This document shows positions 16,610-25,616 of a stretch of DNA of 64,000 bases, in pieces. The notes beneath the pieces were generated by a model that saw nothing but the letters and a program-made list of their open reading frames with translations, did no database searches and was not told the DNA's origin. The position numbers were made by a program, and so were the translations under genes. Position 1 is the first letter of the stretch, and every line of letters begins with the position of its first letter. The stretch comes from Phyllobacterium sp. OV277 (GTDB lineage Bacteria; Pseudomonadota; Alphaproteobacteria; Rhizobiales; Rhizobiaceae). The stretch lies in the NCBI RefSeq assembly GCF_900104355.1, contig NZ_FNIY01000010.1:62001-126000 (forward strand), given 5' to 3'.

Positions 16610-17875
16610 ATGAGCTTCTTTCGAAAGACGATTGCGGCAGCCGCAATCGCCACCACATTCTGTGCCCCCGCTTTGGCGGAAACGACCCTGAACGTACACT
16701 ACCCAATGCCGGGTTTCTTCAAGGATGTGATGGATGTCATCTCCAAGAAGTTCATGGAAGAAAACCCTGATATCAAGATCAGCTTCGTCAGCCCTTCGGC
16801 CACCTATGAAGAGGGCATCCAGACGATCCTGCGTCAGGCCGGCACCGCTGAAATGCCTGACGTCACCTTCATCGGTCTCAACCGTCTGCGCATGATTGCC
16901 GAGCGCGGCGTCAATATCGACATGAAGCCGCTGATCGCCAAGGAGGCTGATATGGCCGCTCAGGGTTTCAGCGACAATATCCTGCGCCTCGCCCAAGTTG
17001 GCGATCAGCAGGTCGGCCTCGCCTTCGCCACCTCCAATCCGATCATGTATTACAATGCCGATCTCATCCGGCAGGCGGGCGGCAATCCGGACCAGCCACC
17101 GAAGACGTGGGACGAAGTGATTGCGCTCGGCGCCAAGGTCAAAGCGCTTGGCAATGGCAATGAAGGCATCGACTTCCGCTGGCAGGGCGATGACTGGATG
17201 TTCTCGGCGCTGCTTTTCGGTGCCGGTGGTACCATGCTTTCACCCGACGAGAAGAAGGTCGCGTTCAATGGTCCGGAAGGTATTGCCGCCTTCAATCTCG
17301 TTAGCCGTCTGGTCAAGGAAGGTGGCATGCCTGTTCTGACCAAGCAGGCGGGCGAGCAGGCTTTCGTAGCGGGCAAGGTGGGCTTTGCTTTCCAGACCAC
17401 GGGTGCGCTGCGCAACACGATCAAGAATGTCGGCAGCAAGTTTGACCTGCGCACCGGACCATTGCCGCTGCTCAACCCGGAAAAGGGCCATCTGCCAACC
17501 GGTGGCAATGCTGTCGTGATCCTCACCAAGGATGCAGCCAAGCAGCAGGCCGCATGGAAGTTTGCAAAATTTGCCGCCGGACCCTTTGGCGCATCGGTTG
17601 TGGTTCCCGGCACCGGCTATGTGCCGAACAATGAACTGGCCGCGAAGTCACCTGAGTATCTTGGCGATTTCTACAAGCAGAACCCGTTGTTTCAGGCTGG
17701 TCTCAACCAGATGAACCGAATGATCCCCTGGTATGCGTTCCCCGGCACAAACGGCGTCAAGGTAACCCAGACCATCGTCGACAATCTGTCGCGCGTTGTC
17801 GAACAATCGGCCACACCGGAAGAAGCCCTGAACAGCGCGGCTGATGAAGTTCAGAAGCTCCTGCCGCGCCGCTAA
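16610..17875 (+). CDS. ABC extracellular solute-binding protein (UgpB-like)
   Basis: A 421-residue periplasmic binding protein of cluster B. A signal peptide ends at ALA-E (about residue 23). The mature part begins TTLNVHYPMPGFFKDVMDVI and contains YEEGIQTILRQAGTAEMPDV, FATSNPIMYYN, PPKTWDEVIALG and, near the end, PATEGL-like positions replaced by PGTGYVPNN. It lies 25 bases after the second permease with AGGAGATAATA before the ATG. It would deliver the substrate to the permeases. Family similarity to UgpB, the leading phosphodiesterase and the Pho box together point to glycerophosphodiesters or a similar phosphate ester. Confidence 0.85.
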   Translation: MSFFRKTIAAAAIATTFCAPALAETTLNVHYPMPGFFKDVMDVISKKFMEENPDIKISFVSPSATYEEGIQTILRQAGTAEMPDVTFIGLNRLRMIAERGVNIDMKPLIAKEADMAAQGFSDNILRLAQVGDQQVGLAFATSNPIMYYNADLIRQAGGNPDQPPKTWDEVIALGAKVKALGNGNEGIDFRWQGDDWMFSALLFGAGGTMLSPDEKKVAFNGPEGIAAFNLVSRLVKEGGMPVLTKQAGEQAFVAGKVGFAFQTTGALRNTIKNVGSKFDLRTGPLPLLNPEKGHLPTGGNAVVILTKDAAKQQAAWKFAKFAAGPFGASVVVPGTGYVPNNELAAKSPEYLGDFYKQNPLFQAGLNQMNRMIPWYAFPGTNGVKVTQTIVDNLSRVVEQSATPEEALNSAADEVQKLLPRR

Positions 17876-17892
17876 GCATTGTACAATCCCCT

Positions 17893-17929
17893 TATCAGTT
17901 GTCCCGTCAAACCGACGGGGCAACTGATA
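17893..17929 (+). terminator. Strong hairpin after the ABC operon
   Basis: A 16-bp stem with a single G-T pair (TATCAGTTGTCCCGTC and GACGGGGCAACTGATA) and a 5-base loop, 17 bases after the last gene. No T-run follows, so it may protect the 3' end of the mRNA or terminate weakly. Confidence 0.7.
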
Positions 17930-18028
17930 CGCATCCCACAACATGAAATGCCGTATAACGGTTTTGCAATGGTTTGAGACTATGACCTTCAAGGACAACC
18001 ACCGGTTGGAGATATGTGACACAGACAT

Positions 18029-18412
18029 ATGCTCGCGCCGATCTATCAATCCTTGCTGGACCGACCATCGATGCCACCGACAGACTCCGGCTACAAAACG
18101 GAAAAGCGCATTCAGGAACGCAAGCGCACACGCCTGCGCTCGGGAAAGCTTGCGACGCTTGATGGCCAGTTTCTGACCGAATGTCATTTCCATAATATCG
18201 CCGGTGGCGGGGCACGGATCAGAACCGTTGGGCCGTGCGTGGTCCCTAACAGATTCTGGCTGTTTGATGATCAGCATCGCGGCGCACTGATGACTGAAAT
18301 CGTCTGGCACAAGGACGGAGATTACGGCGTGCGCTTCATCGAAGACACAAATATAGCGCCGCTAAGCGCGGCCGTGCTCAGTGCACTTGCCGGAAAATAC
18401 TATTCGCTTTGA
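18029..18412 (+). CDS. PilZ-domain protein (probable c-di-GMP receptor)
   Basis: A protein of up to 127 residues; an alternative ATG at 18071 gives 113. It shows the PilZ pattern: a basic RxxxR-type motif in ERKRTRLR (about 30-37), then NIAGGG (about 58-63) as a variant of (D/N)xSxxG with Ala for Ser, then a beta barrel ending in EIVWHKDGDYGVRFI, a classic PilZ end. PilZ proteins bind c-di-GMP and often brake flagellar motors. It sits 4 bases from the end of the flagellar cluster, convergent, so a role in motility control is possible. Confidence 0.7.
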   Translation: MLAPIYQSLLDRPSMPPTDSGYKTEKRIQERKRTRLRSGKLATLDGQFLTECHFHNIAGGGARIRTVGPCVVPNRFWLFDDQHRGALMTEIVWHKDGDYGVRFIEDTNIAPLSAAVLSALAGKYYSL

Positions 18413-18416
18413 TTGA

Positions 18417-18902
18417 TCATGGTGCCGGTGGCGTCTGGCGCGGCAGGCCCTTGGTGTTCTGGTCGCGGATTTCCTTGGCCGTTATGTAGTTGAATTGCTC
18501 GACAAGCAGGTCGCGCACCAGAGGTTCCGGGAATTTCGCGTTAACGCCGTCAATCACTGATTGCTTGACGCTGGCAAATTCAACCTTCTGCACATCTTTC
18601 ACATCGGAAAAGTGGCCGTAGAACTGGCGGAAAACTTCATCATTGATAAACGGTCCAACCGGCACCGTGACAGAGGCCTTTACGCGGCTATCCAGCGTAT
18701 AGCCGAGCTGCACGACGATATAGCCTTCCACCGTGCCGTCGAGAATAATCGGGACGCTGAAGACATCCGTCTTGCCGAAATCGAGCATGTCCTTGCTCTG
18801 GGATGAGATGGCCGCCGTCGCCGAATTCTGCCATACGGCAAAATACAGCGACCCCAGCGCAACGCCGCATATCCACAGACCGATCAGGACAATGCGGATC
18901 AT
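18417..18902 (-). CDS. Membrane-anchored protein of FliL-like architecture, end of flhA operon
   Basis: A 161-residue protein with an N-terminal membrane anchor (about 3-24) and a periplasmic domain. The layout, LGYTLDSRVKASV, then an EPLVRDLLVEQFNYITAKEIRD helix-turn, recalls FliL, whose domain also ends in a conserved region on regulation of the stator, but the identity is low and a clear fliL exists at 39001-39489. It overlaps the flgN-like gene by 4 bases and is the last gene of the flhA unit. It could be a stator or basal body accessory. Function is not established from sequence. Confidence 0.5.
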   Translation of the reverse strand: MIRIVLIGLWICGVALGSLYFAVWQNSATAAISSQSKDMLDFGKTDVFSVPIILDGTVEGYIVVQLGYTLDSRVKASVTVPVGPFINDEVFRQFYGHFSDVKDVQKVEFASVKQSVIDGVNAKFPEPLVRDLLVEQFNYITAKEIRDQNTKGLPRQTPPAP

Positions 18903-19354
18903 GCGCCCTGCCCGTTCCTCATCTGCTGGACCGTATAGGTGCCATCGGCTTCCTGCGTTTCAAGCGCATCGCGGATGAGGCCGGTCAGTTCCGTCACGGC
19001 GCGCAGATGCAACTTGATGGCATCGCAATTGCGATCCAGCTTCTGCCGCAGCGCATCGAGTACAGGCTGAAGCGACTTCAATGCCGGTATCCCCGCCGTT
19101 TTTGCGGCTTTGTTCATCGCCTTGTTGAAGTCGCGCAGGCCACGGCTCTTGTGCGAATTGATCTCGGCAAGATCAATCGTCTCGCCATCAAGCAGCAATT
19201 GCGTTTCGCGCTCAACCACTTCTTCCAGACGCTTGATCGCAAAGAGAACGGGCTCAAGCGCCGGTTCGATCTGCTGGGGTTCAAGCGGAGCGTGCTCGAT
19301 CACTGCGCCATGCTCTTCATTGTCGTTGACTACATCCATATTCATTTCCTCCAA
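18899..19354 (-). CDS. flgN: FlgN-like flagellar export chaperone
   Basis: A 151-residue acidic, helical protein. It has the size and helical character of FlgN, the cytosolic chaperone that holds FlgK and FlgL before export; the segment LEEVVERETQLLLDGETIDLAEINSHKSRGLRDFNKAM is the usual FlgN pattern (early helix, then a helix with xxKxRLxxE-like spacing). No other flgN is present in the window. It lies in the flhA operon, 11 bases after flgJ. Confidence 0.65.
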   Translation of the reverse strand: MEEMNMDVVNDNEEHGAVIEHAPLEPQQIEPALEPVLFAIKRLEEVVERETQLLLDGETIDLAEINSHKSRGLRDFNKAMNKAAKTAGIPALKSLQPVLDALRQKLDRNCDAIKLHLRAVTELTGLIRDALETQEADGTYTVQQMRNGQGA

Positions 19355-19365
19355 TCCTGGCGGCC

Positions 19366-19938
19366 TCAGCCCTGTCTGATATCTTCAACAGGTTTCGTCG
19401 TTTTCAATTGCTTGTGAATGAGTTGCCGTTCGATCTGGTACAAAATGACATTTGAGTCCTGTTTTTGAGTGAGACTTTGTTCGCCTGATACAGCGGGCGT
19501 TTCACTCGCTGCCTCGTTTTTCGCTTTCTTGGCGCTCTGCTGTTCCAGCATCTTCGCCACACCAATACCACCCGCATCGGCCATCTTCTTGGCCACTGCC
19601 TCTGACATCATCGATTTCCAGTAATCCCCGGCAATGCCCTGACCGAACACGGCCTGATTGTCGCCGGTGAACATCGACTCGACAAAGGATTGCAGCATGA
19701 ATGATTCAAATTTCTTGTAGGCCGCATTCTGCTTGTCCGGCGCATGTGTGCTGCCGATGGAAACCGTTGGAGTACCCGCCTGTTGTATCGATGCAAAGGT
19801 CTCGCGCGAAAGCCGCGTCTGGGCTTCGACACGCGCAGCGGCGAGGCTGCGAAGTTTTTCGACCGAAGCCTGCAAGGTTGCCGGATCTGCTGCATTGGCA
19901 ACATCCAGCACCAGATCGGAAGGTGGATTAATGGCCAT
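19366..19938 (-). CDS. flgJ: Rod-binding protein FlgJ without muramidase domain
   Basis: A 190-residue protein containing the rod-binding domain: KKFESFMLQSFVESMF, then GIAGDYWKSMMSEAVAKKMA and GGIGVAKML (about 85-155), which matches the N-terminal half of FlgJ. The glucosaminidase half found in enterobacteria is missing, as is usual in Rhizobiales. It scaffolds rod assembly in the periplasm. A separate lytic transglycosylase in the cluster (30497-31087) could supply the peptidoglycan opening. Confidence 0.85.
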   Translation of the reverse strand: MAINPPSDLVLDVANAADPATLQASVEKLRSLAAARVEAQTRLSRETFASIQQAGTPTVSIGSTHAPDKQNAAYKKFESFMLQSFVESMFTGDNQAVFGQGIAGDYWKSMMSEAVAKKMADAGGIGVAKMLEQQSAKKAKNEAASETPAVSGEQSLTQKQDSNVILYQIERQLIHKQLKTTKPVEDIRQG

Positions 19939-19987
19939 CAGTCATTGTCCCATCGTGTTTCATGCTTTCCACCTTACCTGCCCAAAC

Positions 19988-20398
19988 TTACGGGAGGCTT
20001 GTGCCGCCAGCGATTGTATGGATGACATATTCCTCGATTTCGTCAGCCGCAGCGATTCGCTCCATATCCTGTTCCAGCTGACGAAGCCGGTCGCGCAATA
20101 TATCCAGCGTGCGTGAAACCATCAGCAGATCGCGCTTTTCAAAGGTCATCCGCTCGGACAGATCAGCCTCTTTTGCCTTGTTGGTTTCAAGCCGCTTCAT
20201 AATGAGATCGGCAGGAACGATACCCCCACCATTTTCGAAGCGATCATTCTGCATCTTGAACAGAGCCGTGTTTTCCTCGTCAATCGCAACGGATTGCGCG
20301 GTCAGCCGCGAGAGCTGCATTTCATGCCGGGCCTTGGTCAGGCCCTGCAGCTTGATCATCCCCTGAAGTGATCCGCGTGAGCCTGATCTGATGGCCAT
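19988..20398 (-). CDS. Coiled-coil FliJ-like flagellar protein
   Basis: A 136-residue protein dominated by two long charged helices (QLSRLTAQSVAIDEENTALF and KRLETNKAKEADLSERMTF), ending in RLRQLEQDMERIAAADEIEE. This is the character of FliJ/YscO, a central stalk that couples the FliI ATPase to the FlhA gate. It lies directly after fliR (1 base), fitting an export role, and no other fliJ candidate is found in the window. FliJ proteins conserve little sequence, so the call rests on length, structure and place. Confidence 0.5.
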   Translation of the reverse strand: MAIRSGSRGSLQGMIKLQGLTKARHEMQLSRLTAQSVAIDEENTALFKMQNDRFENGGGIVPADLIMKRLETNKAKEADLSERMTFEKRDLLMVSRTLDILRDRLRQLEQDMERIAAADEIEEYVIHTIAGGTSLP

Positions 20399-20399
20399 G

Positions 20400-21158
20400 T
20401 CAAAAATTCCTGAGATAGGTGCCGGCCTCGCTGGTAAAGAACCGGAGAAGATCGGGCATAGTGAAATAGAGAAGCATCAAACCGCCCGCGAGCACGAACG
20501 GCATGGAGATGAAATAGACAGGGATTGTCGGGGTCAGCTTGTTGATCAGGCCAACGGCAATATTGACGACAACCGCAAAGACAATAAACGGTGCAGCAAT
20601 GCGAATGGTGCTGAAGAAGGCTTTGGACAGTGTATCGGTCAGATTGACCATGGCTGTTGCGGGCTGGAAAACCCCATCAACCGGGATAGCCGAATAGGAT
20701 GAGAGCAAGGCACGCAGCACTTCAAGATGCAGGTCCATCACGAAGAACATCAGCAGGGCCGAGAAAGTGACAATGGTGGCAATCGCCGCCTGCGGTTCTT
20801 CGGATTCGATGCCCGCCCCCGGAGCGCCGGAATAACCCGTCGCCATGGCAATAGTGTTGGCCATGAACTGCAGAGCCCAGAAATACATGCGTGCCAGAAT
20901 ACCGATCAGCGCGCCGACAATGGCTTCAATGACGATGATGCGCATCAGCACGAGAGGCGCGGCATTGGCCGCGGGTGTTACCTGCTTGAGCACGAGCGGC
21001 ACGACCATCAGTGAACAGGCGAGAGCGAGAAAAAGCCTGACCTGCAACGGAATGCGCGGGCTGGAAATACCGGGCATAATCAGCAGGCACGCCCCGACAC
21101 GGGCAAAGACCAGAAAGGCGGCGATCACCATGTCGCTGAGCGCCAGATTCTGCAGCAT
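20400..21158 (-). CDS. fliR: Flagellar export gate protein FliR
   Basis: A 252-residue inner-membrane protein with about six helices. GACLLIMPGISSPRIPLQVRLFLALA and IGILARMYFWALQFMANTIAM are the family signatures in the first half. FliR joins FliP and FliQ in the helical gate of the export apparatus. It lies 11 bases after flhA. Confidence 0.93.
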   Translation of the reverse strand: MLQNLALSDMVIAAFLVFARVGACLLIMPGISSPRIPLQVRLFLALACSLMVVPLVLKQVTPAANAAPLVLMRIIVIEAIVGALIGILARMYFWALQFMANTIAMATGYSGAPGAGIESEEPQAAIATIVTFSALLMFFVMDLHLEVLRALLSSYSAIPVDGVFQPATAMVNLTDTLSKAFFSTIRIAAPFIVFAVVVNIAVGLINKLTPTIPVYFISMPFVLAGGLMLLYFTMPDLLRFFTSEAGTYLRNF

Positions 21159-21169
21159 CGTTCAAAGCC

Positions 21170-23260
21170 TCACGAGATCGTTCCGAGCGAACGCACTTCG
21201 ACGCCACGGGCAATCTCCACATGGGACAGCACGGAAAGCGTGGCAAACAGCCTTTCGATGATCATGCGGATATAGGGCCGCGCTTCCGGCGAAGCGACGA
21301 GCACGAAACGTTCCCCCGCATCCAGATGCTTGCGGATTGCCGTGCTGGCCTCCGTACCGAACTGTTCAAGCAGACGCGGGTCAATATCAAATTCGATGAT
21401 ATCACCCTTGGCATCGCGCTTGAGGCTCTGATGGAAAACCATGTCCCAGCGATTGCCAAGACGCAGGACGCTGAGCACGCCATTATCCGCAAGATCGCCG
21501 CAAATCTGCTGTGACATGCGCATACGCACATGCTCGACGATCATTTCCGAACGGCGGATATGCGGGGCAACTTCAGCAATGGCTTCAAGAATGAGATTAA
21601 GATTGCGGATGGAAACCCGTTCCGACAATAGCAGCTTGAGCACCGCCTGCAGGCCCGAATAGGAAAGATGGGCGGGGCAGATATCATCAAGCAGCTTGCG
21701 ATATTCAGGGCCGAGCCTGTCCAGCAGCGCCCGCATATCCTTATAGGACAGAAGCTGCGCCAGATTGTTGCGGACAATCTCGCTGAGGTGCGTGAGCATC
21801 ACCGAGAGATTGTCGACGGTCATGTAATTGTCGCGCTTAAGGTCAGCGGCAAAAGTCTCAGGCACCGAATAGGCCTTCATGCCAAAGGCGGGTTCCCTCA
21901 CCTCTTCACCGGGAATTTCGGGGATCGGGCGGTCGCCGGGAATAACCATAATTTCGCCAACGCGCAGTTCCTGCGAGACAACCACCGTGCCATGAATCTT
22001 GATACGATAGACTTTTGGCGGAATGAGAAAATCATCCGTAACTTTGATCTCCGGAACGACAAAACCATATTCGGTGGCAAACTTCTTGCGCATTTTATTG
22101 ACGCGGTGCGCAAGTTCCAGCTGCGAGGCCATCAGACGGGTCGACAGCTGCTTGCCCAAGCAAAGCTCAATCTGCGCGGTTTCGAGTGAAGCACGGACGG
22201 AATTGCGGTCCTCGTCCTCAGCCGCTTTCTTTTTCTGGGCATCATCGGCCAGCGCGGCCGCCGCCACGCGTGCAAGTTTACGCGGAACCGAAATGCCGAT
22301 GGCAACAAGGCCAAGCGCGAGAATGAAGAATGGAAAGGCGGGCAGACCGGGCAGGACGCCGAGCACGAACAACAGCAGCGCCGCCACAAATAGCGCCTTT
22401 GGATAGGCACCGAGCTGGCCGAAAACAGCCTTGTCGGTGGAGCCGCGTGTGCCGCCTTTGGAGACCAGCAGGCCAGCCGCAAGCGATACGATCAGCGCCG
22501 GGATCTGCGTGACCAGACCGTCACCAACCGAAAGTTTGGTGAAGACGTCAGCCGCCTGACCCACTTCCATGCCGTGGCGGGTAACGCCAATGATGATACC
22601 GCCGAAAATATTGACGGCGGTGATGATAAGACCGGCAATCGCATCGCCGCGCACGAACTTTGACGCACCATCCATCGAACCGAAGAAGGCGCTTTCTTCC
22701 TCCAGCTCGCGGCGGCGGTGCTGCGCCTCCTTCTCGTCTATCAAGCCGGATGAGAGGTCGGCATCAATCGCCATCTGCTTGCCGGGAATGGCATCAAGCG
22801 TAAAGCGTGCGCCAACTTCCGCGATACGCGTCGCGCCCTTGGTGATGACGAGAAAGTTGACGATGATCAGGATGGCAAACACCACAAGACCGATGACGAA
22901 ATCGCCGCCCATGACGAACTGGGAAAACCCGTGAATGACCTGTCCCGCCGCCGCATAGCCCTCATCTCCGTGAGTGAGGATGACGCGGGTCGTCGCGATG
23001 TTGAGCGACAGACGCATCATGGTGGCAATCAGCAGAACCGTGGGAAAGGCCGAGAAATCGAGCGGGCGCTGAATCCACAGCGATACCATCAGGATCAGGA
23101 CTGAAAGCGCGATGGAAAATGCGAGGCCAATATCAAGCACCATGGGCGATACGGGCAGGAAGAGCACCGTCAGAATAACGACGATGCCGAGCGCCAGTCC
23201 GACATCACTGCCGGTCAGATAACCCTTGTCTCCCAGTTTTTTGACGGCGACCTGTTGCAC
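21170..23260 (-). CDS. flhA: Flagellar export gate protein FlhA
   Basis: A 696-residue protein: eight membrane helices in the first 310 residues, then a large cytoplasmic domain that forms the nonameric docking ring for substrates and chaperones. The FHIPEP signature [18 protein letters not shown] is at about residues 152-169. The start codon is GTG at 23258-23260, with AGGAGA upstream. It heads a six-gene unit (flhA, fliR, fliJ-like, flgJ, flgN, FliL-like) and has one copy of the shared flagellar motif 33 bases upstream. Confidence 0.96.
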   Translation of the reverse strand: MQQVAVKKLGDKGYLTGSDVGLALGIVVILTVLFLPVSPMVLDIGLAFSIALSVLILMVSLWIQRPLDFSAFPTVLLIATMMRLSLNIATTRVILTHGDEGYAAAGQVIHGFSQFVMGGDFVIGLVVFAILIIVNFLVITKGATRIAEVGARFTLDAIPGKQMAIDADLSSGLIDEKEAQHRRRELEEESAFFGSMDGASKFVRGDAIAGLIITAVNIFGGIIIGVTRHGMEVGQAADVFTKLSVGDGLVTQIPALIVSLAAGLLVSKGGTRGSTDKAVFGQLGAYPKALFVAALLLFVLGVLPGLPAFPFFILALGLVAIGISVPRKLARVAAAALADDAQKKKAAEDEDRNSVRASLETAQIELCLGKQLSTRLMASQLELAHRVNKMRKKFATEYGFVVPEIKVTDDFLIPPKVYRIKIHGTVVVSQELRVGEIMVIPGDRPIPEIPGEEVREPAFGMKAYSVPETFAADLKRDNYMTVDNLSVMLTHLSEIVRNNLAQLLSYKDMRALLDRLGPEYRKLLDDICPAHLSYSGLQAVLKLLLSERVSIRNLNLILEAIAEVAPHIRRSEMIVEHVRMRMSQQICGDLADNGVLSVLRLGNRWDMVFHQSLKRDAKGDIIEFDIDPRLLEQFGTEASTAIRKHLDAGERFVLVASPEARPYIRMIIERLFATLSVLSHVEIARGVEVRSLGTIS

Positions 23261-23293
23261 GGCATTCTCCTATGATCGTTGGAGCATAGGGAG

Positions 23294-23309
23294 CGAAGCT
23301 TACGCGAAG
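23294..23309 (-). promoter_or_regulatory. Shared flagellar promoter motif, flhA copy
   Basis: CTTCGCGTAAGCTTCG on the minus strand, 33 bases upstream of the flhA start. Fifteen of 16 bases match the fliF copy. The sequence CTATG follows after 4-5 bases in both, a possible -10 region. See the finding on the motif. Confidence 0.6.
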
Positions 23310-23351
23310 CCAAAGCGGGGATGTTGTCCGTGCTTTGCAAAACCGGATTTG

Positions 23352-23504
23352 CGTGGTTCGTGGTTCGTGGTTCGACAAGCTCACCATGAGGGAGAGGGTG
23401 GATGCAAGGGAGTCAGGTTCTGCAATCTGAGTAATCTACAACGTTGGTGATTAGCCTTACATCCACCAATCTCCCTCATGGTGAGCTTGTCGAACCACGA
23501 ACCA
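23352..23504. repeat. Intergenic palindromic repeat (REP-like) with 41-bp arms
   Basis: Positions 23364-23404 are the inverted image of 23460-23501 with few mismatches; the arm core contains TTCGACAAGCTCACCATGAG. The left end carries three copies of GTGGTTC in a row. The core is a type of sequence met repeatedly between genes in many alphaproteobacterial genomes. It forms a large hairpin in either strand and lies in the gap before flhA. Confidence 0.7.
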
Positions 23505-23667
23505 TGCAACGCTGGCTCTACAACACATTGCTCCCCCGTTGCCACACCGCTTTCGCGTCTGGCCATTGAAAAAGTGGGAAAGACGGGCGGTCCATCGGGA
23601 GCGCTGAAGTCTTTGGTTGGTGTTGCGGTGTTTACGATCCCTCGGACCACCCGCCCCGGCGATTTGT

Positions 23668-23726
23668 GTTCCCGCTCTTCACCGGTTTCCTGGCTGTCAG
23701 GCTCAGTACCGGCATAAGAGCGGAAC
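23668..23726. repeat. Three-tier inverted repeat
   Basis: Nested complementary segments: GTTCCCGCTCTT (23668-23679) with AAGAGCGGAAC (23716-23726), CCGGT with ACCGG inside, and CCTG with CAGG at the centre. Together they form one long hairpin. No gene covers it. It could be part of an intergenic mosaic element or a structured RNA. Confidence 0.5.
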
Positions 23727-23911
23727 CTCTCCGACCTGCGAGACTACCACCCGCAAACAGAAGCGCCGGTCCTTTCCTGACTTCGAATAGTTTCCGGAAG
23801 CATTCCCGCCGGAAAGGACCCCATCAGAATAAGCGAGGTTGGAGAAACGTGGATAAGTTGGTGGTGATTTTTTTTGGGGAATGGTGGTTTGGTAAGGGTT
23901 CACAGTGGTGC

Positions 23912-24073
23912 TCACCCCCCTCTGTCCTGTCGGACATCTCCCCCACAAGGGGGGAGATCACATTGACATCAACGCCTTTGCACAATTTGAAACGTTTCCG
24001 ATTGTGCAAAGGCAGTAGTGACAGCTGATCTCCCCCCTTGTGGGGGAGATGTCCGACAGGACAGAGGGGGGTG
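23912..24073. repeat. Nested palindromic element between flhA and fliQ
   Basis: Outer arms of about 48 bases (23912-23960 and 24026-24073) are almost perfect inverted copies and contain CTGTCCTGTCGGACATCTCC. Inside lies a second inverted repeat, GCCTTTGCACAAT (23974-23986) and ATTGTGCAAAGGC (24001-24013). The outer arm sequence looks like a repetitive intergenic element common in Rhizobiales. It separates fliQ from flhA, which are usually close. Confidence 0.75.
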
Positions 24074-24097
24074 ATACATCCACCGCAATGCGAAAGC

Positions 24098-24364
24098 TCA
24101 GAAACCCTTTTCGATGCGTGAATACGTCAGCAGGGTGAGCGTATTGATCTGCGAGCCGACAAAGGGTGCGGTCAGTGCAAGTACAGCGAGAATAACAATG
24201 ATCTTCGGCACGAAGGTCAAAGTCACTTCCTGGATTTGCGTCAGGGCCTGAAACAGCGCGATACAGACGCCCGCCAGCATGGCGGCGCCCACCGCCGGGC
24301 CGGAAGCGACAATCACCGTCCAGATCGCCTGGTTGATGATGTCGAGTGCATCGGCCTCATTCAT
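24098..24364 (-). CDS. fliQ: Flagellar export gate protein FliQ
   Basis: An 88-residue protein with two membrane hairpin helices (WTVIVASGPAVGAAMLAGVC and IIVILAVLALTAPFVGSQI). The motif IALFQALTQIQEVTLTFVPK is diagnostic for FliQ. The ATG at 24364 gives the family length; an upstream in-frame ATG inside flgD is rejected. It is the last gene of the flgE-flgK-flgL-flaF-flbT-flgD-fliQ unit. Confidence 0.93.
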   Translation of the reverse strand: MNEADALDIINQAIWTVIVASGPAVGAAMLAGVCIALFQALTQIQEVTLTFVPKIIVILAVLALTAPFVGSQINTLTLLTYSRIEKGF

Positions 24365-24380
24365 GATTGGCTGCTGGCGA

Positions 24381-24779
24381 TCAACTGATGACGATGCCGG
24401 CGGTAACAGGCAATTCGGCACCGCCCTTCAGCTTGGCAATCATACCGTCACTGTAGATCTTGACCGATTCCACCACGCCGGTGACTTTGCCATCGGCGCT
24501 TGTCACAGTCCTGCCGATAATGCCGTCAGCCTGCGACAGCGAAGTGCTTGCCAGAATCTGATCCAGTTTCTTGTTCATCAATGTCGACTGTTCAACATTG
24601 GAGAACTGCGCCAGCTGCGCCACATATTGCGTGCCGTCCATCGGCTGTGTCGGGTCCTGATTCTTCATCTGCGCGACGAGCAGCTTGAGAAAGGACTGAT
24701 AGTCGACACTCGGACCGCCCGTTTTGGACGTATCCGGTGTGTTGCCGGTTGGTGATCCGACGGAAGAAGTGGTGGTCAT
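24381..24779 (-). CDS. flgD: Hook-capping protein FlgD, short form
   Basis: A 132-residue protein with the conserved core [20 protein letters not shown] and [17 protein letters not shown] (about 30-70). It guides assembly of hook subunits at the growing tip. Enteric FlgD is about 230 residues with Ig-like domains at the C-terminus; those are largely absent here, as I recall for other Rhizobiales. It overlaps flbT by 4 bases. Confidence 0.9.
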   Translation of the reverse strand: MTTTSSVGSPTGNTPDTSKTGGPSVDYQSFLKLLVAQMKNQDPTQPMDGTQYVAQLAQFSNVEQSTLMNKKLDQILASTSLSQADGIIGRTVTSADGKVTGVVESVKIYSDGMIAKLKGGAELPVTAGIVIS

Positions 24780-25216
24780 GCGATTGCCTCCGGCCTGTTT
24801 GGCTGGTCCGAATGGGTGGGATGGATGGTGTCCAGATCGCCGGACAGAATTTGTGCTTCCAGCGGATAGAGCGAACGTATGGCCTTGAGTGCCTCAAACA
24901 CCCGGTCATTGCAGACGATCTCATCGATCAGCTTCAGCTCCTTCAGCATCAGCTGGTTTTCAAACGTTGCCAGCAGGTTTCCCAGCATACGCTTGAAGGT
25001 GATGTTTGCATCATGCCTGATCAGCGGATTGATCAGCATGATCTGCGCCGCATAATAGAGCTGACGCAGCGGCGTAGTCGTTTCACTTGCCTGCAGCACA
25101 TGACTTTCAAGCAGGAAGGTAACGTCATTGAGAAATTCGAGGGAGACTTTTCGGTCTGCACTCAGAATAGCGCCGTTGATATAGACTTTTTCACCGGCAC
25201 GCAGGGTAATTTTCAT
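24776..25216 (-). CDS. flbT: Flagellin synthesis regulator FlbT
   Basis: A 146-residue RNA-binding type regulator, starting [18 protein letters not shown] with [15 protein letters not shown] following. In Caulobacter FlbT destabilises flagellin mRNA; in Brucella it is reported to promote FliC production, opposed by FlaF. The start at 25216 matches the family N-terminus; the longer frame overlaps flaF. It is next to flaF (4-base gap), the conserved pair. Confidence 0.92.
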   Translation of the reverse strand: MKITLRAGEKVYINGAILSADRKVSLEFLNDVTFLLESHVLQASETTTPLRQLYYAAQIMLINPLIRHDANITFKRMLGNLLATFENQLMLKELKLIDEIVCNDRVFEALKAIRSLYPLEAQILSGDLDTIHPTHSDQPNRPEAIA

Positions 25217-25220
25217 GATG

Positions 25221-25565
25221 TCAGATCCCGTCACGAATGGTTCTGGTGATCTCGATGATGCCATCATAATCGACCGAGCTGCCCTGCCGGATAGCTTCAA
25301 GCTCTTTCAGGATATAAATACCGATCGAAATCAACGAGGCACGCAATTGCTGCGGCAGGCCATTTTCGGGACTGCCGAGATCCTCAATCACAATCACCCA
25401 GAGCCGGGAGGTAAAATGCACCGCCTCAATGGCTTTGAAGGAATATTCGCCCTCGTCGCGCGCTTCCTCCAGCATCAGGATCGACTGGTCGAACAGCGAG
25501 CGTTCGCGCTCCTTGGCGCTCTCTGCGCCGTCGTCCATGATGTCGTTGTATCGGGCCTGGTACAT
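25221..25565 (-). CDS. flaF: Flagellar regulator FlaF
   Basis: A 114-residue helical protein. [10 protein letters not shown] and [19 protein letters not shown] are characteristic of FlaF. It works with FlbT in controlling flagellin amounts and secretion. It begins about 50 bases after flgL; that gap shows no clear promoter. Confidence 0.9.
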   Translation of the reverse strand: MYQARYNDIMDDGAESAKERERSLFDQSILMLEEARDEGEYSFKAIEAVHFTSRLWVIVIEDLGSPENGLPQQLRASLISIGIYILKELEAIRQGSSVDYDGIIEITRTIRDGI

Positions 25566-25616
25566 GTGTCTTTCCGGTATCGACGTGAACGGGCGCGCGA
25601 GCCGCGCACGTTGCGA

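Noticed and set aside
23381-23717. Frames of 79-89 codons in the repeat-rich gap before flhA
   Set aside because: They read through inverted repeats and lack ribosome sites and recognisable domains.
23912-24073. The nested palindrome as a CRISPR or an insertion sequence end
   Set aside because: There is no regular repeat-spacer series and no transposase frame; the structure is a single pair of inverted arms.
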